From Bacteroidota bacterium (GTDB taxonomy: Bacteria > Bacteroidota > Bacteroidia > 2-12-FULL-35-15): a DNA stretch of 64,000 nucleotides. The translations under genes and the position numbers were made by a program. Numbering within the stretch: the first letter of the stretch is position 1; each line of letters starts with the position of its first letter. The stretch lies in contig CANJPX010000005.1 in assembly GCA_947476185.1 (NCBI GenBank), forward strand, positions 1 to 64,000. The letters run 5' to 3'. This document shows, one piece after another, positions 15,594-25,080 of the stretch. The notes beneath the pieces are model-generated. The model was given only the letters and a program-made list of their open reading frames with translations. It searched no databases and was not told the origin of the DNA.

Positions 15594-16724
15594 TTACTCT
15601 TCTATCCAACCAATGATATCACTGAGAGAAGAAACATCCAAAGATGTCCATTTTTTTGTAGTCGTATTCCAAACTACAACTCCTTGAGAATAACGGTCGG
15701 TACCCATTACTATATCATTTTGAAATGCCGCATACCCGACAGTTGTTTTTGCATTATCCAAACGGCACCATTTTTTTCCCGCTTCCGCAGATTCATACTT
15801 TATGGTTCTTCCGTACTTTGGATTTTCATCCGACTCAACAAAAAAATTGTTTCCTACCGGCTCAAATAATTCCTTTACTGCTAATTTCTTTTTCAAGTCG
15901 ATCTCAAATCTGCCTTTACCACAGGAATAAATAATTACTCCTCCTGTGTTCATCTCAAAAAATGCACTTTGCGCTGTAGCAGGGATCTCTGTAATCTCAC
16001 CAACTTTTTCCACTGTTTTCTTGATGTTCACTTTGTAAATGATTGCCGACTGTTGATTTTTGGAAAAGTTAGCATACAAAAAAGAAGTATTGTCTAACCA
16101 AAATATGGGGAACTTACGTTTTACATCATCCCCCAAAAGAGGCTGTGCTTCACCAAATCCTGCATCCTTAACCAACACATCTTGTTTTCCGCTTACTGCA
16201 TATGCCGAAATACTGAAAGGTAAGGTCGTTTCATCTACTTCCACATCGGGCCGTGGTAAAGGATTATAGTTCGCATTCTCCACCTTCCCGAATTTTTCTG
16301 TTTTCAAATTCAATACAGAATAATACTTCCCCTTAAAAATATCGTTCGTATGAAAAATAATACTGTCCCCACTAAAAGCAACAAAATCGTTCCGCTCTTC
16401 CACCAATAATTTTTTTGTCTTGATATCAATTACATTTCCAATTCCTGTTACCACATATCTGTTTCTGTAAATTCTGTTTTTACCAAGATCGAAACGTACA
16501 TAGTTCCCTTTTATACCTGCCTTTTGTGTAGGAAGTGTGATCACAGTCTCTTTGGAGATCATTGCACCATCAACAAAAACATAATTGATCAGATTCTGCA
16601 AATGATTTACAGAAGCATTATCATCATACTCCGCAACAAGAAGAGAAACTCTTTTTTGAGGCATATGGAATGCTGCAAAAAGAAAAAGGAAAAAAATGAG
16701 AAAAGAAAATTTTACAAGTCTCAT
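15594..16724 (-). CDS. Unknown exported protein, probably beta-rich
   Basis: A 376-residue protein not recognised as a member of any family. The N-terminus is a signal peptide or membrane anchor (FSFLIFFLFLFAAFHM). The rest alternates short strands and turns (for example FPIFWLDNTSFLYANFS, SQGVVVWNTTTKKWTSLD), as in beta-propeller proteins, but without a clear repeat consensus. It begins 10 bases after the aminopeptidase stop codon and is probably co-transcribed with it; the functional link is unknown. No terminator was found after it. Confidence 0.8.
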   Translation of the reverse strand: MRLVKFSFLIFFLFLFAAFHMPQKRVSLLVAEYDDNASVNHLQNLINYVFVDGAMISKETVITLPTQKAGIKGNYVRFDLGKNRIYRNRYVVTGIGNVIDIKTKKLLVEERNDFVAFSGDSIIFHTNDIFKGKYYSVLNLKTEKFGKVENANYNPLPRPDVEVDETTLPFSISAYAVSGKQDVLVKDAGFGEAQPLLGDDVKRKFPIFWLDNTSFLYANFSKNQQSAIIYKVNIKKTVEKVGEITEIPATAQSAFFEMNTGGVIIYSCGKGRFEIDLKKKLAVKELFEPVGNNFFVESDENPKYGRTIKYESAEAGKKWCRLDNAKTTVGYAAFQNDIVMGTDRYSQGVVVWNTTTKKWTSLDVSSLSDIIGWIEE

Positions 16725-16734
16725 TCAGTAATGT

Positions 16735-18171
16735 TTATGCATTATTTTTAAAATAGTCGAACAACAATCTTACTCCAACTCCTGTGCCGCCTTTTACTCT
16801 GTAATTATCCTTGGCGGTTAGAAAAGCCGGTCCGGCGATATCCAGGTGCATCCATGGATATTTTGTATAACGTGCTAAAAATTTTCCTGCTGTGATGCTT
16901 CCTGCATACGGACCACCGATATTTTTCATATCCGCGATATCCGATTTTATCAGCTCATCATAATCATCCCAGAAAGGCATTTCTGCCAACCGTTCAAATA
17001 CTGAATTACCACTTTGTTTTAATTTATTTTTTGTGCGCTCATCAGCAGTACCCATTGCCACAATGCCTGAAGTCCCGATCGCAGCAACCGCTGCTCCTGT
17101 TAATGTTGCCAGATCGATCACTAATTTCGGATCGTATTTTTGTGCGTATGACAAAGCATCCGCAAGTATCATTCTTCCTTCTGCATCTGCATTCAACATC
17201 TCAACAGTCATTCCATTATGCATCGTGATCACATCACCTGGAACATAGGCATTTCCACCCGGACGGTTATCTGTTGCCGGCACCAAACCAATCACATAAA
17301 CAGGTAATTTTGATTTCGCGATCGCATACATTGTTCCTGCAACAGCTGCAGAACCCGCCATGTCGCACTTCATCATATCCATACTATTCGGAGTAGGCTT
17401 TAAACTCAAGCCTCCCGTATCATAAACAACACCCTTACCAACCAAAATAACCGGTTGTTTATTTTTTGCATTGCGGGGTTTATATTCCATGATGCTAAAA
17501 GTAGGAGGCTCTACACTTCCCATATTCACAGATAATAATCCACCCATCTTTAATGCTTTGATCTTTTCTTTGTTGAAAACCTCCACATTAAATCCTGCCT
17601 CTTTACCAAGCTTTTGAAACTCTTTGGAAAGTTGAGTGGCCGTTAAAAAGTTAACAGGCTCATTCACCAATGTGCGTGAGATACACGTTGCTTCCACAAC
17701 AATGTTCAATTCTTCTATTTGATTTGGAGAGACCCCTTTAGATACTACTGTTATTGATTTTAACGAATAGGCTTCTTTATCCTTATCTTTTTTATACTTC
17801 AGGAACTGATAGTTGCTCAATGCTAAACCTTCAGCGAAAGCAAGCGTTTCAACAACTTTTCCTTCTGCATCCAACACAGAAATAGTTTCAATTTTTGCAT
17901 CCGTGATCCAGGTATGTATTGTACTTGCCGCCTTCCGCAGAAGTTCAACAGTTTGATATTTTTCCTTTTTCACATCGATCAACTGAACGATCACCAAGCG
18001 GTGCAGCTGATTGATGCATACAGCCTTTTTATCTTTTATTTTTATTTCATTCTTGATGAAATCGATTTCAGGTTTTGTTAAACCATAGTTATTAAAACTA
18101 TTATTCTTACCACACAACAAAACAACACTATCATTGTTATTTATTGAAGATTTTTTGGAGATATTCGTCAT
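16735..18171 (-). CDS. M17 family leucyl aminopeptidase
   Basis: A cytosolic dizinc aminopeptidase of 478 residues that releases N-terminal residues from peptides. The N-terminal domain (about 1-150) is divergent; the catalytic domain has GKGVVYDTGGLSLK (metal and catalytic lysine), KCDMAGSAAV and the M17 signature NADAEGRMILADAL. The downstream gene follows after 10 bases. The start is the ATG that overlaps the divergent promoter region of mqnC. Confidence 0.95.
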   Translation of the reverse strand: MTNISKKSSINNNDSVVLLCGKNNSFNNYGLTKPEIDFIKNEIKIKDKKAVCINQLHRLVIVQLIDVKKEKYQTVELLRKAASTIHTWITDAKIETISVLDAEGKVVETLAFAEGLALSNYQFLKYKKDKDKEAYSLKSITVVSKGVSPNQIEELNIVVEATCISRTLVNEPVNFLTATQLSKEFQKLGKEAGFNVEVFNKEKIKALKMGGLLSVNMGSVEPPTFSIMEYKPRNAKNKQPVILVGKGVVYDTGGLSLKPTPNSMDMMKCDMAGSAAVAGTMYAIAKSKLPVYVIGLVPATDNRPGGNAYVPGDVITMHNGMTVEMLNADAEGRMILADALSYAQKYDPKLVIDLATLTGAAVAAIGTSGIVAMGTADERTKNKLKQSGNSVFERLAEMPFWDDYDELIKSDIADMKNIGGPYAGSITAGKFLARYTKYPWMHLDIAGPAFLTAKDNYRVKGGTGVGVRLLFDYFKNNA

Positions 18172-18187
18172 ATAATTTCTACTTTTG
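18154..18187 (+). promoter_or_regulatory. Possible promoter of mqnC
   Basis: TTTG (18154-18157), 22 bases, TACTTTTG (18180-18187). The -7 box is exact; the spacer is two to three bases longer than usual. It would give a leader of about 80 bases to the ATG at 18274. Confidence 0.45.
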
Positions 18188-18273
18188 AGAAAGTAAATGT
18201 AGTAAAAGAATTTTCAATTTCCGAACGATAAAAAGAGCTCTTGAAAAGCGCTACAAAAAACACGAAAAACAGT

Positions 18274-19422
18274 ATGAATACAGAGCAATTATTGAAGCGG
18301 GCATTGAATTTCGAGTTTCTGTCGCAAGAAGAAGGTGTTTATCTGTTTAAACACGCTCCCACTGCCGAATTGATATTTGTCGCAAACGAACTCCGGAAGA
18401 TCCAAAAACCCGATTCGCTCCCAAGCAATGGCAAGCCCGGCAAGATAACCTGGCAAATTGATCGGAACGTGAACACTACCAACGTTTGTATTGCCAATTG
18501 CAAATTCTGCAATTTCTACCGTATTCCAGGCCACTCAGAATCCTATGTCACAGACATTGAAACCTATAAAAAGAAGATCGAGGAAACCCTTAGATTTGGT
18601 GGCGACCAGCTATTATTGCAAGGAGGACATCATCCCGAATTAGGATTGAAATTTTATGTGGATACCTTCAAATCGATAAAGAAATTATTCCCGACAATTA
18701 AACTTCACACGCTGGGACCACCTGAAGTGGCGCACATCACCAAGCTTGAAAAGTCAACACATATAGAAGTATTAAAGGCATTGAAAGAAGCCGGAATGGA
18801 TAGTTTACCGGGTGCCGGAGCTGAGATCCTCAACGACCGCGTTAGAAGATTAATCTCCAAAGGGAAATGTACCGGCCGCGAATGGCTTGACGTAATGCGT
18901 GCTGCACACCAACTGGACATCACCACATCTGCAACAATGATGTTCGGACATATCGAAACGATAGAAGAACGGTTTGAACATTTAGTGCTGATCCGCGAGG
19001 TACAAAGTGAAAAACCTAAAAATGCAAAAGGATTCCTGGCCTTTATCGCCTGGCCTTTCATGGATGACGGCACATTGTTAAAACGACATAAAGGAATAAA
19101 AAATAATGTGAGTGGCGACGAATACATCCGTATGGTGGCAATGAGCCGCATCATGTTACCAAATATCCTCAACATTCAGGCAAGTTGGTTAACAGTCGGA
19201 AAAGATGTTGCGCAACTGTGTTTACACGCCGGAGCGAATGATTTTGGAAGTATCATGTTGGAAGAAAATGTAGTTTCCGCTGCAGGTGCTACACACCGTT
19301 TTACTGCAAAAGGAATTCAGGATGCCATTACAGAGGCTGGATTCGAGCCACAATTACGTACACAACAATATGAATACCGTGAATTACCTTCAAATATGAT
19401 CGAACAAGTTATCACTTATTAA
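18274..19422 (+). CDS. mqnC: Cyclic dehypoxanthinyl futalosine synthase
   Basis: A radical SAM enzyme of the futalosine route to menaquinone that cyclises dehypoxanthinyl futalosine. The CX3CX2C cluster motif is in NVCIANCKFCNFYR. Further family segments are LLLQGGHHPELGL, LPGAGAEILNDRVR and TSATMMFGH. The ORF track starts at a TTG at 18241; I chose the ATG at 18274 because conserved sequence begins there (MNTEQLLKRAL) and the extra residues are low-complexity. The other futalosine genes are not in this window. Confidence 0.95.
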   Translation: MNTEQLLKRALNFEFLSQEEGVYLFKHAPTAELIFVANELRKIQKPDSLPSNGKPGKITWQIDRNVNTTNVCIANCKFCNFYRIPGHSESYVTDIETYKKKIEETLRFGGDQLLLQGGHHPELGLKFYVDTFKSIKKLFPTIKLHTLGPPEVAHITKLEKSTHIEVLKALKEAGMDSLPGAGAEILNDRVRRLISKGKCTGREWLDVMRAAHQLDITTSATMMFGHIETIEERFEHLVLIREVQSEKPKNAKGFLAFIAWPFMDDGTLLKRHKGIKNNVSGDEYIRMVAMSRIMLPNILNIQASWLTVGKDVAQLCLHAGANDFGSIMLEENVVSAAGATHRFTAKGIQDAITEAGFEPQLRTQQYEYRELPSNMIEQVITY

Positions 19423-19433
19423 TTTTTTTCTGC

Positions 19434-19661
19434 ATGATCAAAAAATACGCCTTTAAAACCATTTGTCTTTTCATAACAATTTCTGTTTTTTCAAGTTGTA
19501 AAAAAGATTATACCTGCACTTGCACCGATCCGAGTGGAAACAAAGAAGTCGTTTTCACACAAAAAACCACCGAAGGAAAAGCATCGTCTCAATGTGACGA
19601 ATATTATAATAACCATTACGGGAATGTACCCTGGAACCAAACAAGTTGCTCTATCTATTAG
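19434..19661 (+). CDS. Small lipoprotein
   Basis: A 75-residue lipoprotein. The signal sequence IKKYAFKTICLFITISVF is followed by a lipobox (FSSC) and then KKDYTCTCTDPSGNKEVV. The mature part is about 50 residues with five further cysteines after the lipid-bearing one (YTCTC, QCDEYY, TSCSIY). Short lipoproteins of this type, with a CTCT word and a late cysteine, recur in Bacteroidota; no function is known. It follows mqnC by 11 bases, so co-transcription is likely but probably incidental. Confidence 0.75.
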   Translation: MIKKYAFKTICLFITISVFSSCKKDYTCTCTDPSGNKEVVFTQKTTEGKASSQCDEYYNNHYGNVPWNQTSCSIY

Positions 19662-19816
19662 TGGCTTCCCCCCCGCGTATTTTGAAACTTCCTGAAGATG
19701 ATTATTAATGTTCGATTGTCTTTTTATTTGGATTTTACTGATATTGATCAAATTGCTGCATCTGTGAAATAAATTCCGTAATTTAGAGTTCTATTTTATG
19801 GATGAAATAGTTGTTA

Positions 19817-22540
19817 ATGAAAAAGTTTCTACTTTCTGTAATTATTCTATTGATTGGTTTTTCCAATGCCTTTGCTACACACAATCGTGCCGGGGAAATT
19901 ACGTATGAATATATTGGAGATGCCGCTCACCCTTACAAATACCGAATCACAGTCACTACTTACACAAAATACATTATCGGAGCGAGTAATACCGACCGTT
20001 GCGACTTGGTAGTTTATTTTGGTGACGGTGATAGTGCTACCGCTCCCCGCGTTAACGGACCAAGTATCGATTGTGCCACCGCTGATGGAGTGATGATCGC
20101 CTCCTCTACCAGAAAAAATATTTATATCACCGAACATAATTATGCAGGACCTTTTACCTATTATATCACCGTTGAGGATCCAAACAGAAATTCAGGTATC
20201 TGTAATATCCCCGACTCTGAAAACGCTTCTTTCTTTTTAAGAAGTGAATTGATCATTAATAATTTTTTAGGCCCTAATACCTCACCGACTCTTCTTAATC
20301 CTCCGATTGACGACGCTTGTGTCGGTGTTTGCTTTGAGCATAATCCGGGAGCCTATGATGTAGATGGCGATAGTTTATCCTACAGCCTTACTGCCTGCTA
20401 TGCTAATGGAGCGCCTATTTTATTATGGTCCTATCCGCCAAATATGAATGCGAGTAGCATCGATCCCTTAAAAGGAGATTTGGTTTGGTGTGTCCCTCCT
20501 TCAATTTGCCAATATAACGTTGCTATCCTTATAAAAGAATACCGCAGATTGCCGGGGACAAGCATTCGTTATTATATTGGTTCCATTTTGCGTGACATGC
20601 AGATCACTGTTGGCTTTTGTACGAACACTCCTCCTGATATAATAAATCTGAACGATACATGCGTTATTGCTGGCAGCAATTTACATTTTAATGTCAATGC
20701 AACCGATGCACAAGCAAACCCTTTGACATTAACAGCTACCGGAGGACCTTTATTGTCGAGCTTCGCCCCACCGGCTACCTTTTCTGCTATTTCAGGAATT
20801 GGTACTGCAAGCGGTGTTTTTAACTGGACCCCTAGTTGTACTGAGGTTCAATTATTGCCTTATCTCGTAACCTTCAAGGCAACCGATGGCGACCTTACAA
20901 CGCCTTTAGTAAATTTCGAAACAGTATTTATTACTGTCATTGCTCCTGCTGTAACTGGATTAACAGCCACACCAAGCGGTGCAAGTATTATTCTTAATTG
21001 GAACAACGCGATCTGCAATACCTTGGGAAGCAATCCGCTGATAAATTATTATGTCTACCGTAAAAACATTTGCGACCCTTGGACCCCAGGTCCTTGCGAA
21101 ACAGGTGTTCCCGGCTACACCGGCTATACATTGATCGGAACCACAAATTACAATGTGATAACGTTCACAGATGATAATGGCGGAGCCGGACTGACCAACG
21201 GAGTGCAATATTCTTACATCGTTGTTGCTCACTATGTTGATGGCTCTAACAGTATCGCCTCACAACATGTATGTGCTGAATTGGTGCGTGATGTACCTAT
21301 CATGACCAATGTGAGTGTAATGACAACATCCCCAACTTCCGGTTCTATCTGGACACATTGGGTGAAACCAATTGGCAGCAGCACTAATTTAGATACAATA
21401 ATAAATCCTCCGCCATACGAATACCGTTTGATGCGTGCTACCGGATTCAATCCGCCTGCCGCAGCTTTCGCATTTGAAACATCCTACACCTATCCTAGTT
21501 ATTGGCAAATGACGGATACCGGCTTTGTAAGTACAGCCCTTAATACCACCGGCACTCCATACACTTACCGTGTTGATTTTTATTCAAACGGATTATTAAA
21601 AGGCTCAACGCAAACAGCCAGTTCCGTATTTTTATCCTCTACTCCGGGTGATAAAAAAGTGAATTTATCCTGGCAACATTTTGTGCCATGGCATAATTAC
21701 ATGTATCACATTTATAGGGAAACGACTCCAGGCTCAACCATTTTCAATTTAATTGATAGTACAACTGCCTTAACATATTCTGATACAGGGCTCGTGAATG
21801 AAGTAGAATATTGTTATAAAATTTTAAGCATCGGAGAATATTCAGATGCATCCTTGCCAAAACCATTACGCAATTATTCACAAATAAAATGTGAGACACC
21901 TGTAGATCTTATACCACCGTGCCAACCTACATTTGAGGTGGTTACTACTTGTGATGTTATTCAAAATACCATTACTTGGGTTAACCCGAATACTTACTGT
22001 AGTGATGATGCCGTGCAGATAAATATTTATTTTGCACCACTCGAAGGCGACCCGCTAAATCTTATTTTCAGCACCACAGATATGAGTTTAACGAGTTACA
22101 CCTTACCTATCTACCTTTATGATGGTATTCCGTCCATTGCCGGATGCTATGCTGTAACTGCTGTCGATTCTGCAATTATTCCGAATGAAAGTCCGATCGT
22201 AAATAAAATATGTGTCGACAATTGTCCTGATTATGAATTGCCAAACGTATTCACTCCAAACCTTGACGGCAAAAACGATCTCTTTACACCTCTTCCAAAT
22301 TGGCGTTTTGTAAAAGATATTGACATCAAAATTTACGACCGTTGGGGATTGCTGATGTTCGCAACTGACGACCCGTTTGTTTTGTGGGATGGAACAAATC
22401 AGGAAAACAAAAAAGAATGTTCAGATGGAACTTATTTTTATGTTTGTGTTGTGAATGAAATCCGGATCGATGGAATTCAACCTCGTGTATTAAAAGGTTT
22501 TGTTCAACTGATCAGAGAAGGAAAAAATCCAGATAAATAA
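19817..22540 (+). CDS. Surface protein with type B T9SS C-terminal domain (gliding-motility-associated CTD)
   Basis: A large exported protein of about 907 residues. It has a signal peptide (KKFLLSVIILLIGFSNAFA). The N-terminal module starting ATHNRAGEITYEYIG is the same type as in the 1058-residue protein at 34778. The middle is made of Ig-like and fibronectin-type beta domains (for example ITVIAPAVTGLTATPSG). The C-terminus is a CHU_C/type B sorting domain (LPNVFTPNLDGKNDLF, KIYDRWGLLMF, WDGTNQ, GTYFYVCVV). Such proteins are sent through T9SS to the cell surface or medium. The ATG at 19817 is preferred over the TTG at 19811. No PorP/SprF partner gene is adjacent. Confidence 0.9.
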   Translation: MKKFLLSVIILLIGFSNAFATHNRAGEITYEYIGDAAHPYKYRITVTTYTKYIIGASNTDRCDLVVYFGDGDSATAPRVNGPSIDCATADGVMIASSTRKNIYITEHNYAGPFTYYITVEDPNRNSGICNIPDSENASFFLRSELIINNFLGPNTSPTLLNPPIDDACVGVCFEHNPGAYDVDGDSLSYSLTACYANGAPILLWSYPPNMNASSIDPLKGDLVWCVPPSICQYNVAILIKEYRRLPGTSIRYYIGSILRDMQITVGFCTNTPPDIINLNDTCVIAGSNLHFNVNATDAQANPLTLTATGGPLLSSFAPPATFSAISGIGTASGVFNWTPSCTEVQLLPYLVTFKATDGDLTTPLVNFETVFITVIAPAVTGLTATPSGASIILNWNNAICNTLGSNPLINYYVYRKNICDPWTPGPCETGVPGYTGYTLIGTTNYNVITFTDDNGGAGLTNGVQYSYIVVAHYVDGSNSIASQHVCAELVRDVPIMTNVSVMTTSPTSGSIWTHWVKPIGSSTNLDTIINPPPYEYRLMRATGFNPPAAAFAFETSYTYPSYWQMTDTGFVSTALNTTGTPYTYRVDFYSNGLLKGSTQTASSVFLSSTPGDKKVNLSWQHFVPWHNYMYHIYRETTPGSTIFNLIDSTTALTYSDTGLVNEVEYCYKILSIGEYSDASLPKPLRNYSQIKCETPVDLIPPCQPTFEVVTTCDVIQNTITWVNPNTYCSDDAVQINIYFAPLEGDPLNLIFSTTDMSLTSYTLPIYLYDGIPSIAGCYAVTAVDSAIIPNESPIVNKICVDNCPDYELPNVFTPNLDGKNDLFTPLPNWRFVKDIDIKIYDRWGLLMFATDDPFVLWDGTNQENKKECSDGTYFYVCVVNEIRIDGIQPRVLKGFVQLIREGKNPDK

Positions 22541-22543
22541 AAT

Positions 22544-23128
22544 ATGTTTTCAGGAATCGTAGAAAGCTTAGGAGAAGTTACCGCTATCGAAAAAGAACAA
22601 GGCAATTTGCACCTTACTGTAAAATCGCCTTTCACCAACGAACTTAAGATCGATCAAAGTGTTGCTCACAATGGCGTTTGCATGACCATTGTGGATATAA
22701 AAAACGATCGATACACTGTTACTGCAATTGGCGAAACACTTTCAAAATCTAATATCGGACTGCTCAACATCGGTGATAAAATAAATTTAGAACGTTGTTT
22801 GAAGGTTGGTGACCGGCTTGACGGGCACATCGTTCAAGGACATGTGGATCAAACAGCGGTTTGCAAAAAGGTAGAAGAAACAAATGGAAGCTGGATGTTC
22901 ACGTTCGAATACGATGCTTCACAAAACAATGTAACAGTAGAAAAAGGCTCTGTTTGTGTTAATGGTGTAAGCCTGACAGTGGTGAACTCTCAGGATAATT
23001 CCTTTTCAGTTTGTATCATTCCTTACACTTTTGAAAATACGAATTTCCATTCGTTTAAATCCGGCTCAATTGTAAACATCGAATTCGATATTCTCGGAAA
23101 ATACATTTCCAGATTAATGAAAAAATAA
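22544..23128 (+). CDS. ribE: Riboflavin synthase, alpha subunit
   Basis: Dismutates two 6,7-dimethyl-8-ribityllumazine molecules to riboflavin. The 194-residue protein begins MFSGIVESLGEV and has the two tandem lumazine-binding domains (about 1-95 and 96-190; the repeat is seen as VAHNGVCMTIVDI and VCVNGVSLTVVNS). It starts 3 bases after the preceding stop codon, so it is read from the same transcript and no FMN riboswitch is present before it. Confidence 0.97.
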   Translation: MFSGIVESLGEVTAIEKEQGNLHLTVKSPFTNELKIDQSVAHNGVCMTIVDIKNDRYTVTAIGETLSKSNIGLLNIGDKINLERCLKVGDRLDGHIVQGHVDQTAVCKKVEETNGSWMFTFEYDASQNNVTVEKGSVCVNGVSLTVVNSQDNSFSVCIIPYTFENTNFHSFKSGSIVNIEFDILGKYISRLMKK

Positions 23129-23133
23129 TTCAT

Positions 23134-23172
23134 AAAAAAAGCGCTTCCATGTTGTTGAAAGCCCTTTTTTTA
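23134..23172. terminator. Degenerate bidirectional terminator between ribE and metF
   Basis: AAAAAAAGCGCTTCCA, a short loop, then TGAAAGCCCTTTTTTT. The arms pair with mismatches, with A and T tracts on the outside, between two convergent genes. Confidence 0.65.
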
Positions 23173-23188
23173 GAATGTCAGAGATATA

Positions 23189-24142
23189 TTAAAACACCTG
23201 ACTCGCCACTCTTCGAGTCACTTCAGATGTTCCCATCGTATAATAATGAAGACAAGGGACATTTGCCCGTATCAATTCTTTTGATTGATCGATGCACCAT
23301 TCAATACCTACTTCACGAACCTCTGCATCCGATTTACATTTTAATATCTGCTCCAACAAAGCCTGAGGCACATCTATCTTAAAGATCTTGGCTAATACGG
23401 TCGCTTGCTTTTTAGTAGTGATAATTTTTAATCCCGGTATAATCGGAACATTGATATTTTGTTCCCTGCATTTTTTAACGTATTCAAAATATTGCGAATT
23501 ATCAAAAAACATTTGCGTCACAATATACTCCGAACCTGCATCAATCTTCGCTTTCAGATGCAACATATCGGATATCATATTGGGCGCTTCAAAATGTTTT
23601 TCAGGATAACCTGCAACACCGATGCAAAAATTTGTTGGTGCTACATCTGCTAATTCTTCATCAATATATTTTCCCTTATTCATATTTCCGATCTGTTTTA
23701 CAAGATCTATCGCGTATGAATGTCCGCCCGGCTCCGGCACAAACTCCGGTTCACTTTTTATTGAATCGCCACGCAATGCCAGCACATTATCTATTCCCAA
23801 AAACTGAAGATCAATCAATGCATTCTCTGTTTCTTCCTTACTGAAACCACCACAAATAATATGAGGAACAGCATCCACATGATATTTATTCATGATGGCA
23901 GCACAAATCCCAACAGTCCCGGGACGCTTACGGATACTCACCTTTTCAAGATATCCTCCTTCACGCTTCTTATATAAATATTCTTCACGATGATAGGTTA
24001 CATCCACAAATGATGGTTTAAATTCCATCAATGGATCTATGCCATCAAAAATGGATTGAATGCTTTTGCCTTTTAATGGTGGAAGTATCTCAATGGAGAA
24101 AAGTGTTGACTTCGATTGCTTGATGTGTTCGGTAACTTTCAT
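23189..24142 (-). CDS. metF: Methylenetetrahydrofolate reductase
   Basis: A flavin-dependent reductase that makes 5-methyltetrahydrofolate for methionine synthesis. The 317-residue protein begins with KSTLFSIEILPPLKG (the conserved FEFFPP region appears as SIEILPP), followed by VDVTYH, the ALRGD segment (VLALRGDSIK), TQMFFDN and PIIPGLKIITT. No SAM-type riboswitch is evident upstream. The closing segment holds the conserved HYYTMG. Confidence 0.95.
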   Translation of the reverse strand: MKVTEHIKQSKSTLFSIEILPPLKGKSIQSIFDGIDPLMEFKPSFVDVTYHREEYLYKKREGGYLEKVSIRKRPGTVGICAAIMNKYHVDAVPHIICGGFSKEETENALIDLQFLGIDNVLALRGDSIKSEPEFVPEPGGHSYAIDLVKQIGNMNKGKYIDEELADVAPTNFCIGVAGYPEKHFEAPNMISDMLHLKAKIDAGSEYIVTQMFFDNSQYFEYVKKCREQNINVPIIPGLKIITTKKQATVLAKIFKIDVPQALLEQILKCKSDAEVREVGIEWCIDQSKELIRANVPCLHYYTMGTSEVTRRVASQVF

Positions 24143-24263
24143 AAAAATGTAATTGCAGATCTATCTGCCGACAGGTGAATTTTAATTGCGGGTGCAAAGT
24201 AACGGCATGAGGAACGAAAAACCAAATTAATATAGTTTTTGACAAAGAAGACAAAAAGGGTGA

Positions 24264-24935
24264 TCAATAAAAAAGATTGACAAACGCTGTATCTCCTGAG
24301 TTCACAGCAATCGAGTCTTGAAGGAAGGTCCCGTTTAATGTATAATGTACTTTCCTATAAGGATATGTTCTCCAGGTGATCGTTGTATCAAGATCCCGGG
24401 GATAAAGAGCAAATGTTGGCCCTATTACATAAAACCAATTTAAACTGCCATTATAAACAGCTGCCGTAGTATCTTTTATATGAGTAGTAATATAGGCAGC
24501 AGGTCTGAATAAAATATTTGTTGCTACCAGTGTATCATTTTCAATAATTTGCCACCCTTTGATCTTAACAAATCCGCACGAATTATTGGAATAAGCACTT
24601 ATATAAATATCAGTACTGTCGGAAGGCTTACTGCTTACAGTTGTTCCATTATGATCAAGATCTCCAACATACCAAAATATTTTTCTGATGTATTCCCCAT
24701 TTACATCCGAACCATCGGTAGGAATAACTTCCCCATGCGAAAACGGACCATCGGAATCATAAAGGTTAGCGTTCGCTATTGGATTTCCTGTAACAGAATC
24801 AAGTATGACACCGCGCACATACGCATAATGCGTTGATGCATTACCCCCATGATCAGGATCTCCGGAATCCTCCTCTTTTTTACAAGACGAAATAACTGTT
24901 GCTGCTAGAACAAAAAATAAAAATACCTTTCTCAT
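24264..24935 (-). CDS. Lipoprotein with a carboxypeptidase-regulatory-like domain
   Basis: A lipoprotein of about 223 residues. The signal sequence RKVFLFFVLAATVISSC has a clear lipobox (ISSC), followed by an acidic/glycine linker and a beta-sandwich beginning YVRGVILDSVTGNPIANANL, the typical opening of the CarboxypepD_reg-like fold. The C-terminal part is beta-rich and unassigned. Two ATG codons are possible (24950 and 24935); the second gives a compact signal peptide. No partner gene is evident, and the function is unknown. Confidence 0.75.
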   Translation of the reverse strand: MRKVFLFFVLAATVISSCKKEEDSGDPDHGGNASTHYAYVRGVILDSVTGNPIANANLYDSDGPFSHGEVIPTDGSDVNGEYIRKIFWYVGDLDHNGTTVSSKPSDSTDIYISAYSNNSCGFVKIKGWQIIENDTLVATNILFRPAAYITTHIKDTTAAVYNGSLNWFYVIGPTFALYPRDLDTTITWRTYPYRKVHYTLNGTFLQDSIAVNSGDTAFVNLFY

Positions 24936-25080
24936 ACATTGATGAATCATTATAAAATTAAGCCTTTTCTATCTGTTTAGCAAATAAACTCTTTGGAAAG
25001 AGTCAGCCAGCCATAAACTATGCGCTAACTATCACAAAAAAGTAGTAAATTCGCAATCCTTTAGAAAGAAAAAACAGTAA

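Noticed and set aside
18705-19175. A 156-residue minus-strand ORF
   Set aside because: Antisense to mqnC, with a composition typical of a complementary-strand shadow.
19662-19810. A 19-residue hydrophobic ORF (MFDCLFIWILL...) before the type B client
   Set aside because: Too short and without a promoter octamer or ribosome-binding site; chance is likely in AT-rich DNA.
22528-22546. FMN riboswitch before ribE
   Set aside because: Only 3 bases separate ribE from the preceding gene, so there is no room for one.
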